The translations under genes and the position numbers were made by a program. Of a stretch of DNA of 13,042 bases, positions 1 to 4,850 are shown in pieces. The stretch is from an uncultured Oscillospiraceae bacterium. GTDB lineage: Bacteria; Bacillota; Clostridia; Oscillospirales; Ruminococcaceae. The stretch lies in NCBI GenBank assembly GCA_934446565.1, contig CAKSEO010000063.1, positions 1-13,042 on the forward strand. The letters run 5' to 3'. The first letter of the stretch is position 1; each line of letters opens with the position of its first letter. Under the pieces are notes generated by a model, which was given only the letters and a program-made list of their open reading frames with translations, made no database searches and was not told where the DNA came from.

Positions 1-4
1 AGAC

Positions 5-61
5 TGTGGGGGAAAACTCTTGTCCAGGACAAACGTTCCGTTTGTCTCCCCTAGCCCCACA
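5..61. repeat. Nested inverted repeat with alternative folds
   Basis: TGTGGGG (5-11) pairs with CCCCACA (55-61). Inside it, GACAAACG (28-35) pairs with CGTTTGTC (39-46) around a TTC loop. The left arm of that inner hairpin also takes part in a different palindrome, TTGTCC-A-GGACAA (20-32), so the two folds exclude each other. No T-tract directly follows on either strand, so a simple intrinsic terminator is not evident. Confidence 0.6.
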
Positions 62-88
62 CCCCTTTAGCGCCTTTTGGTCGTTTAG

Positions 89-181
89 CTGCGCGCCAGC
101 GCGCAGAGTAGCCGCACTTCGTGCGGAGTAACCGCGCTTACGCGCGGAGGTTTCGCCTACGGCGACGAGGGCGCTGCCCTC
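89..181. repeat. Run of five short GC-rich hairpins
   Basis: Five hairpins stand almost head to tail: CTGCGCG/CGCGCAG (89-106), CCGCAC/GTGCGG (112-126), CCGCGC/GCGCGG (132-147), TCGCC/GGCGA (153-165) and GAGGGC/GCCCTC (167-181). Stems are 5-7 bp, loops 3-4 nt. The first three are followed by AGTAG, AGTAA and AGG. Arm sequences differ while the stem-loop-spacer pattern repeats about every 20 bp. This is not a CRISPR array, because no unit is conserved in sequence. Confidence 0.6.
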
Positions 182-188
182 GACCTGC

Positions 189-212
189 AAGAGGGGGACT
201 AGTCCCCCTCTT
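189..212. repeat. Perfect 24-bp palindrome
   Basis: AAGAGGGGGACT followed directly by its reverse complement AGTCCCCCTCTT, with no spacer. It could extrude as a cruciform or bind a dimeric protein. It closes the palindrome run that begins at the window edge. There is no T-tract beside it to support a terminator. Confidence 0.6.
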
Positions 213-307
213 GACTCTCCCAATTAGTGATGCAAACTCCAACGTTCCTACAAACATAAATTATAGTTTTTCGCAGAATAAACTGGTTCAGCTCCGGGCT
301 CCGCGTT

Positions 308-775
308 TTACTCCGGTTTCCGGACAGAGTACTCCGCGGCAGCTGCTCCAGCGCGTTTAACCCCCGAGAATACATGAAACTCCGTCAGGCGGTCGCTGTC
401 ACGGAATCTGACCATTACACCCATGCCGCTTTCACAGAGATCCCCAGACGAAATACGGCATACTTCCTCGCCAGACCTTGTCATATCACCCGTCTGAACG
501 TAGAATTCCCCATCGCCGGGCAGCAATACTTCTATTTCCAGACCGTCGCCGCTACGCAGCCGGAAACTGCGCTCGCTGACCGCTGTAACTGCGCCGTCTG
601 TCGGAGCGCAAATGTCCGCCGCGGGGAGGAATCTGTACCTAAGCCGCATCATCGCACTTCCCGCGCGGACTACGAATCCCTCTCCCCTGATGTGCTCTCC
701 GCCAGTATTGAGACCGCTCAGCGGGAGAACATCGCCGTAGACCGGACTGATTAATTTTCGCACTTCTCTGAACAT
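308..775 (-). CDS. PTS EIIA-glucose-like domain protein lacking both histidines
   Basis: The 155-residue product matches the glucose-type EIIA fold by pattern. It has an N-terminal SPVYGDVLPLS (10-20, family form SPvdGeivpLs), then CAPTDGAVTAV (56-66, family APvDGtV), then RSGDGLEIEVL (74-84, family SdnGvEiliH), then a GD-basic-GEEV stretch near 96-105. In active EIIA, two histidines (75 and 90 in E. coli Crr) handle the phosphoryl group; in my alignment they correspond to Arg69 and Leu84. It is therefore unlikely to relay phosphate and may be a regulatory or binding protein. I chose the start at 775 because GGGAGG lies about 7 bases upstream; a longer frame opening at 841 has no such site. 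It stands alone, divergent from the antiporter, with no EIIB or EIIC nearby. The fold is likely, the function unknown. Confidence 0.75.
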   Translation of the reverse strand: MFREVRKLISPVYGDVLPLSGLNTGGEHIRGEGFVVRAGSAMMRLRYRFLPAADICAPTDGAVTAVSERSFRLRSGDGLEIEVLLPGDGEFYVQTGDMTRSGEEVCRISSGDLCESGMGVMVRFRDSDRLTEFHVFSGVKRAGAAAAEYSVRKPE

Positions 776-847
776 TACATCGCCTCCCGATGAGATTTTC
801 CCCAAAAAAACTTCACACCCCGCCGAAATTATTGTTGACAATTATCC

Positions 848-876
848 TTGAATTAAACACGGGTATACGATATAAT
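848..876 (+). promoter_or_regulatory. Promoter of the antiporter gene
   Basis: TTGAAT (848-853), a 17-base spacer, then a perfect TATAAT (871-876). This is a good sigma-A type promoter giving a leader of about 45 bases. A TTGACA at 835-840 is closer to the -35 consensus but has no -10 element at proper spacing. Confidence 0.75.
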
Positions 877-929
877 TATTAAGGCTATAAAAGCGTAGAA
901 ACATAACCAAGAAAGGAAGCATATTGATC

Positions 930-2189
930 ATGATAGATTGCTTTAAAAATCTGGCGATAATACTTATCTCCGCCAAGCTGATGGGACTTCTTGCAAAGAA
1001 GTGCAAAGCTCCGCAGGTGGTCGGACAGATACTTGCCGGACTTATCATAGGTCAGGCGGTGCTCGGACTGGTCGCTGCGGACAGCTTCATAAAGACGCTC
1101 GCAGAGATAGGCGTTGTTATACTGATGTTCTCGGCGGGGCTTGAAACTAACCTCCGCGACCTGCTCAAGACAGGACCCGTGGCGCTGTGCGTTGCACTTG
1201 CGGGAGTGTTAGTACCGCTCGGCGGCGGTTTTCTGATGTACAACATCTATTGCAGCATAAATCCTGACGCTGCTATGGGCGGTAACGTTGTAAACCAGGC
1301 TCTGTTCATCGGCACGATAATGACCGCGACCTCGGTCTCCATTACGGTACAGGCGCTTCGCGAGCTGGGACACCTTAAAAGCCGCATAGGCACTACGATA
1401 GTCAGCGCAGCGATAATCGACGATGTTATCGGAATAATCGTCCTGACCGTCGTTATCGGAATTGAGGGCGGAAAGGACGACAGCGGCTTTGCGATAACCG
1501 GACAGCCTATCGTCGACGTGTTCATCAAAACCGGAATGTTCATCATATTCAGCTTCGGCGTCGGATTCCTGATGTATTTCCTGTTCAAGTTTCTGGACAA
1601 AAAGTTCTACCATCAGCGCCGTATCCCGATTTTCGGATTGGTTCTGTGCTTCCTGATGGCTTACTGCGCTGAAACATTCTTTGGCATCGCCGACATCACC
1701 GGCGCTTACGTTGCTGGAATAATCCTGTGCAATCTCCGCGACGCAGAATACATCGCCGGAAAGATGGACATCAGCTCCTACATGCTGTTCGGACCGGTGT
1801 TCTTTGCAAGTATCGGGCTCAACATCACGTTCGATGGATTCACGCTTGATCTGCTGTGGTTCTCCCTGGCATTCGTCCTGGTCGCACTGGTCGGGAAAAT
1901 AATCGGCTGCGGTCTGGTCGCAAAGGTATTTGGCAACAGCTGGAAAGATTCCCTCAAGGTCGGGGTCGGAATGATGACCCGCGGAGAAGTCGCACTGATA
2001 GTCGCTAATAAGGGATTGGCTGTCGGTATGGTGGAGCAACGGTACTTCCTGGCGGTCATCCTGCTTATCGTAGTTTCCTCGATATCCGTGCCGATAATTC
2101 TAAAGCTGCTGTTCAAGGGCGAAAAGACTCCAGGCGGGACAGACCACCCGGACAACGGTGTGACGGAAGAAGTGCCGGCTGAATACTGA
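930..2189 (+). CDS. CPA2-family cation/proton antiporter
   Basis: A polytopic inner-membrane Na+ or K+/H+ antiporter of the Kef/NapA-like CPA2 group, likely serving pH or cation homeostasis. Counting from a TTG two codons upstream (924), it is 421 residues. VGQILAGLIIGQ (33-44) is the usual first-helix signature. TATSVSIT (134-141) and the paired aspartates Asp166-Asp167 in AAIIDDVIGI mark the ion-binding core; a DD pair is typical of electrogenic exchangers. FFASIGLNI (293-301) and MTRGEVALIV (351-360) are further family signatures. The protein ends after a short charged tail, with no RCK/TrkA-N nucleotide-binding domain, unlike full Kef channels. The start is uncertain: AAAGGA (912-917) is 6 bases from the TTG but 12 from the ATG used here. 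The ion cannot be told from sequence. Confidence 0.9.
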   Translation: MIDCFKNLAIILISAKLMGLLAKKCKAPQVVGQILAGLIIGQAVLGLVAADSFIKTLAEIGVVILMFSAGLETNLRDLLKTGPVALCVALAGVLVPLGGGFLMYNIYCSINPDAAMGGNVVNQALFIGTIMTATSVSITVQALRELGHLKSRIGTTIVSAAIIDDVIGIIVLTVVIGIEGGKDDSGFAITGQPIVDVFIKTGMFIIFSFGVGFLMYFLFKFLDKKFYHQRRIPIFGLVLCFLMAYCAETFFGIADITGAYVAGIILCNLRDAEYIAGKMDISSYMLFGPVFFASIGLNITFDGFTLDLLWFSLAFVLVALVGKIIGCGLVAKVFGNSWKDSLKVGVGMMTRGEVALIVANKGLAVGMVEQRYFLAVILLIVVSSISVPIILKLLFKGEKTPGGTDHPDNGVTEEVPAEY

Positions 2190-2243
2190 TCATCTGAATA
2201 ATAAAAGTGGCTGCACGGATAACGTGCAGCCACTTCAGACCGT

Positions 2244-2271
2244 CGAAAAAGTCACTAAAGTGACTTTTTCG
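2244..2271. terminator. Bidirectional intrinsic terminator between antiporter and MATE genes
   Basis: A 12-bp stem (CGAAAAAGTCAC / GTGACTTTTTCG, loop TAAA) carries an A5 run on its left arm and a T5 run on its right. It can therefore end transcription in both directions. It lies 54 bases after the antiporter stop, within the hairpin element. Confidence 0.65.
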
Positions 2272-2346
2272 CCGAACATCCGCCCTGCGCGCACGGTTTG
2301 TCGGCGTTGCCGACAAACCAGCGTAAGCCCGCAGGGTGTCGCCTAG

Positions 2347-2373
2347 ACACTTGTGCGGATAGAAGTGTTTTTT
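2347..2373 (+). terminator. Possible second + strand terminator
   Basis: ACACTT (2347-2352) pairs with AAGTGT (2363-2368), followed at once by a T run to 2373. The stem is only 6 bp with a 10-base loop, so strength is doubtful. It also overlaps a competing hairpin (2367-2399). Confidence 0.35.
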
Positions 2374-2533
2374 GCCCCGGGAAACCCGGAGCAAAAAACG
2401 GATTTCAAAAGCCCGCTTCGCGGGCAAATTCGATTTTTTCGACAAGCTGAAGTGGCTGCACGGATACCGTGCAGCCACTTGATCTGTCGCTTAGATTATG
2501 TGGAGAGTGTCAAATCCAGCATAGAATAATCTA

Positions 2534-3934
2534 TCACTTGATATCTTGGGCTTCCTCGCGTTTCATGATTCTCAGCTCGGCTATTATCATAACTACAGCC
2601 GCCACTGCCGAAAGCAGGTCTGCAAACGGACCTGCCCACAGCATGCCGTCTATCCCCATAAATATCGGGAACACAATAAGCGGCGGCAGCAGGAATAATA
2701 TCTGTCTGGTGAGCGACAGAAAAGCGCCTTTGAACGATTTGCCGATAGAGGTAAAAAACGTTGAGGCAATAGGCTGAAGGCAATTCAGCCAGGTAAAGAA
2801 CAGAAAAACCCGGAAGAACTTCACACCAAACTCAAAATACTCATCAGAGCCCTTTCCAAATATCGCAATTATCTCTCGCGGGAATATCTGGAACAGGATG
2901 AACGCCAGTACCGCGACGCTTGCACCGACTGTTATCGCAGAACGCAATGCAGCCTTGACGCGGGAATACTTACGCGCCCCGTAGTTGAAGCTGATTATTG
3001 GCTGCGCGCCCTGCCCCAGTCCGATAACTATCGAAAAAGTTATCTGGTTGACTTTCATTACAATTCCAGACACCGCGATCGGTATTGATTCGCCGTAGAC
3101 GGAAAGCGCACCGTAATGCCTGAGCAGATTGTTCATAACGATCTGGACGACCATCATCGCAAGCTGATTTATGCAGCTTGCCATTCCGATCGCGATTATC
3201 TTTCCGGTGTACTGCCAGCGGATACGCAGGTGCTTTAGCCCGAGACGAACGGTCTTGTAATGCGTCAGATAAACTATTGCAACGATACCTGAAATTACCT
3301 GTCCGATCACCGTAGCCCATGCTGCGCCGGTCATTTTCCAGTCCAGTCCGAGGACGAAAACCGCGTCGAGCGCTGTATTTATCACTGCGCCCAGCAGATT
3401 ACACAGCATTGTCATGCGTGGACTTCCGTCAGCGCGTATGAGGTGTCCTCCGCCAGTGGTTATTATCATGAAAGGGAATCCCCAGGCGGTTATCCCGACG
3501 TATTCCTGTGCCAGCGGAAGCACTTCCTCGGGAGAGCCGAACAGCTTCAACAGCGGAGTCAGGAATATCTGCGTTACAGTCATCAGCACAACTCCGCATA
3601 TAAGCATCATTATAATGGCATTGCCAACATAATACGGAGCACGCTCGCGGTCGCCGCGCCCCATGCTGAGGTTAAAGCAGCTGGCGCCGCCTATTCCGAA
3701 CAGCAGCGCCAGCGACAGGCAGGACGTCGAAAACGGGAACGCAATATTGGTAGCGGCGTTTCCAAGCTGACCCACAGCCTGCCCGATGAACAGCTGATCG
3801 ACTATGTTGTACAATGCACCGACCAGCATAGCGATAATGCTGGGAACTGCGAATTTTATCATCAGCGACGTCACTGGTGCGTTTCCAAGCAGTTCTGAAC
3901 GCGGATTCTGCGCATTTTCAGGGGTATTGCTCAT
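2534..3934 (-). CDS. MATE-family multidrug/cation efflux transporter
   Basis: The 466-residue protein has the length and about 12 hydrophobic segments of the MATE (NorM/MepA/DinF) family, which exports cationic compounds using Na+ or H+ gradients. The first helix carries PSIIAMLVGALYNIVDQLFIG (31-51), a common Gram-positive MATE opening. The hinge before the second half has the family signature GLGQGAQPIISFNYGARKY (305-323). The sequence ends with a short charged cytoplasmic tail. The closest named relatives by pattern are MepA-like proteins; the substrate is unknown. The ribosome binding site is weak (AAAGAG, about 9 bases upstream). It is monocistronic and faces the antiporter gene tail to tail. 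Palindromic sites in the upstream region (3981-4024) suggest control by a dimeric repressor, but no regulator gene is adjacent. Confidence 0.92.
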   Translation of the reverse strand: MSNTPENAQNPRSELLGNAPVTSLMIKFAVPSIIAMLVGALYNIVDQLFIGQAVGQLGNAATNIAFPFSTSCLSLALLFGIGGASCFNLSMGRGDRERAPYYVGNAIIMMLICGVVLMTVTQIFLTPLLKLFGSPEEVLPLAQEYVGITAWGFPFMIITTGGGHLIRADGSPRMTMLCNLLGAVINTALDAVFVLGLDWKMTGAAWATVIGQVISGIVAIVYLTHYKTVRLGLKHLRIRWQYTGKIIAIGMASCINQLAMMVVQIVMNNLLRHYGALSVYGESIPIAVSGIVMKVNQITFSIVIGLGQGAQPIISFNYGARKYSRVKAALRSAITVGASVAVLAFILFQIFPREIIAIFGKGSDEYFEFGVKFFRVFLFFTWLNCLQPIASTFFTSIGKSFKGAFLSLTRQILFLLPPLIVFPIFMGIDGMLWAGPFADLLSAVAAVVMIIAELRIMKREEAQDIK

Positions 3935-3980
3935 TTTATCACTCTTTCTTTTGTTCTGGAGTTTAGTGAAAACTTCTGTT

Positions 3981-3993
3981 GGTGAATTTCACC
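3981..3993. promoter_or_regulatory. Operator-like palindrome upstream of MATE
   Basis: GGTGAA-T-TTCACC is a perfect 13-base inverted repeat about 50 bases upstream of the MATE start codon, suited to a TetR- or MarR-type dimer. A related palindrome, TGAATTCA, lies at 4017-4024, and half sites (TTTCAC) at 3998-4003. No binding protein can be named. Confidence 0.45.
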
Positions 3994-4016
3994 ATGATTT
4001 CACAAAGTTGTTACCG

Positions 4017-4024
4017 TGAATTCA
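4017..4024. promoter_or_regulatory. Second TGAA/TTCA palindrome
   Basis: TGAATTCA repeats the core of the 3981-3993 palindrome without the central base. It lies 17 bases upstream of the TATAAT at 4041-4046, where a -35 element would be. A protein bound here could affect both the rightward transcript and the MATE promoter. Eight bases alone could be chance. Confidence 0.3.
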
Positions 4025-4040
4025 TACACAAGGTGTAATA

Positions 4041-4237
4041 TATAATCACAGCAGAAAACCTTAAAGGTTAGGGTAACTGCCGACAAGCTGCCGCGAAAGC
4101 GGCGTTCACATAACCTACCTCCCCTTTTTTATGATGATTTGATCATCAAGGGTCTGTACGTTTTCCTTCCTTTTTTCGTGCAGACTTACACATTATCTTT
4201 CCCGCAGCCGTCTGACTGCGGGCTCTTTTTTATTTTT
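4041..4237 (+). ncRNA. Candidate structured small RNA
   Basis: A TATAAT (4041-4046) and an intrinsic terminator (4202-4237) frame about 180 bases with no ORF. Between them are three hairpins: GGTTA/TAACC (4066-4115) enclosing GCCGC-GAAA-GCGGC, TGATGAT/ATCATCA (4132-4148), and GTCTGTACG/CGTGCAGAC (4152-4185, one G-U pair) with a 16-base pyrimidine loop holding CCTTCC. The unpaired CCTACCTCCCC (4114-4124) is complementary to Shine-Dalgarno sequences, as in C-rich trans-acting RNAs of Gram-positives. The -35 element is poor. I do not recognise a known family: it is not 6S, tmRNA, RNase P or SRP RNA by pattern. The G-U pairing in the first hairpin fits the opposite strand slightly better, so a leader of the MATE mRNA remains possible. 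Confidence 0.4.
4202..4237 (+). terminator. Intrinsic terminator (+ strand)
   Basis: CCGCAG pairs with CTGCGG (within 4202-4222) and is followed by CTC and two long T runs (4225-4230 and 4232-4238). Only the + strand has the T-tract; the strand carrying recR would read A-rich sequence before the hairpin and no T run after it. It therefore ends a rightward transcript, not recR. Confidence 0.75.
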
Positions 4238-4834
4238 TTAAAGTACGCTGCGGTTTTCCAGCGCCTTCATCAGCGTTACATCGTCGGCGAATTCCAGCGC
4301 GCTGCCTGCGGGAAGCCCGTAGGCAAGCCGGGATACCTTTATCCCCATCGGCTTTATCAGACGGCTGATGTACACTGCGGTAGCCTCGCCCTCCACTGTG
4401 GGATTGGTCGCCATTATGACCTCGCGCACGTCTGTGAGCCTGCCCATCAGCTCCTTTATCTTTAGATCCTCTGCGGAAACTCCGTCCATCGGGGAAAGCA
4501 GACCGTGCAGGACATGATATACTCCCTCATAGCCGCCGGAACGCTCGAAAGCGGAAACATCCTTGGGTGACTCCACAACGCATATCACGGATTTATCGCG
4601 CTGCTCGTCCGAACATATCTCGCAGACCTCGCGGTCTGTGAAGTTCTGGCAGCAGCTGCACAGCTGTACGCCGTTGCGTGCGCGCACCAGCGCGTCTGCA
4701 AATTCCTTGACCTCGTGGGGCGGGAGGTTCAGCATGTGATAAGCAAGCCGCTGAGCGGTCTTGATCCCTATTCCGGGAAGCTTTGCGAACTGCTCTGCGG
4801 CAAGCGCCAGCGGAGCGGATATAAATTCAGCCAT
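4238..4834 (-). CDS. recR: Recombination mediator protein RecR
   Basis: RecR works with RecO (and RecF) to load RecA onto gapped single-stranded DNA. The 198-residue length is standard. In order: a helix-hairpin-helix [15 protein letters not shown] (19-33), a zinc finger with Cys59/Cys62 and Cys71/Cys74 (CSCC...CEIC), and a Toprim domain beginning ICVVESPKD (84-92) with the conserved [12 protein letters not shown] (144-155). The C-terminal [20 protein letters not shown] (169-188) is the usual ending. AAGGAG lies 5 bases before the ATG. It is the last gene of the ffs-dnaX-ybaB-comEC-recR block, 16 bases after comEC. No intrinsic terminator with a T-tract follows it on its own strand. Confidence 0.97.
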   Translation of the reverse strand: MAEFISAPLALAAEQFAKLPGIGIKTAQRLAYHMLNLPPHEVKEFADALVRARNGVQLCSCCQNFTDREVCEICSDEQRDKSVICVVESPKDVSAFERSGGYEGVYHVLHGLLSPMDGVSAEDLKIKELMGRLTDVREVIMATNPTVEGEATAVYISRLIKPMGIKVSRLAYGLPAGSALEFADDVTLMKALENRSVL

Positions 4835-4850
4835 TTTATCTCCTTATCTC

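Larger units (their letters stand above)
1..307. other. Gene-free left edge, palindrome-rich
   Basis: No credible gene lies between the window start and the stop codon of the EIIA-like gene. Bases 1-212 hold a chain of short inverted repeats (listed separately). Bases 213-307 are plainer, more AT-rich sequence in which I see no convincing promoter, terminator or RNA. The 79-codon open frame on the + strand at 121-360 runs through the palindromes, has no ribosome binding site and looks like chance. Confidence 0.6.
2205..2480. repeat. 276-bp intergenic element with hairpin terminal inverted repeats
   Basis: The left end is a 13-bp hairpin, AAGTGGCTGCACG / CGTGCAGCCACTT (2205-2235). The right end is nearly the same hairpin (2450-2480, loop ATA). 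Beyond the hairpins the homology continues inward as CAG-NNN-GTCGAAAAA on the left and its reverse complement on the right, so the two ends form inverted repeats of about 49 bp with about 8 differences. Inside are further stems: CGAAAAAGTCAC/GTGACTTTTTCG (2244-2271), CCCTGCG/CGCAGGG (2283-2336) enclosing the 11-bp hairpin GGTTTGTCGGC/GCCGACAAACC (2295-2319), ACACTT/AAGTGT then T6 (2347-2373), GTTTTTTGC/GCAAAAAAC (2367-2399) and GCCCGC/GCGGGC (2411-2424). No open frame codes a transposase. It may be a MITE-like or REP-like element, or a compound terminator between convergent genes. A related end recurs at 12938. Confidence 0.7.
2190..2533. other. Intergenic region holding a hairpin element
   Basis: Between the convergent antiporter and MATE genes there is no coding sequence. 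Nearly all of it is the hairpin-ended element at 2205-2480. The remaining 53 bases before the MATE stop codon show nothing recognisable. Confidence 0.7.
3935..4237. other. Intergenic region between MATE and recR
   Basis: The region holds MATE upstream control sequence (3935-4035) and a structured block (4041-4237) with a strong + strand terminator. There is no credible coding frame; a 71-codon frame at 3804-4019 is the antisense of the MATE start. Contents are itemised separately. Confidence 0.7.

Noticed and set aside
89..181. CRISPR-like array
   Set aside because: Units are about 20 bp and share only the hairpin pattern, not a repeat sequence, and there are no cas genes.
835..840. Perfect TTGACA as the antiporter -35
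   Set aside because: No -10 element lies 16-19 bases downstream; TTGAAT at 848 is correctly placed before TATAAT.
1209..2039. 276-codon open frame on the minus strand inside the antiporter gene
   Set aside because: Antisense shadow; highly charged composition without family features, opposite a strongly supported membrane transporter.
3935..4237. Known riboswitch in the MATE leader
   Set aside because: The minus strand has a GGGGAGG-like segment reminiscent of the Mn2+ (yybP-ykoY) class, but the other conserved parts are missing.
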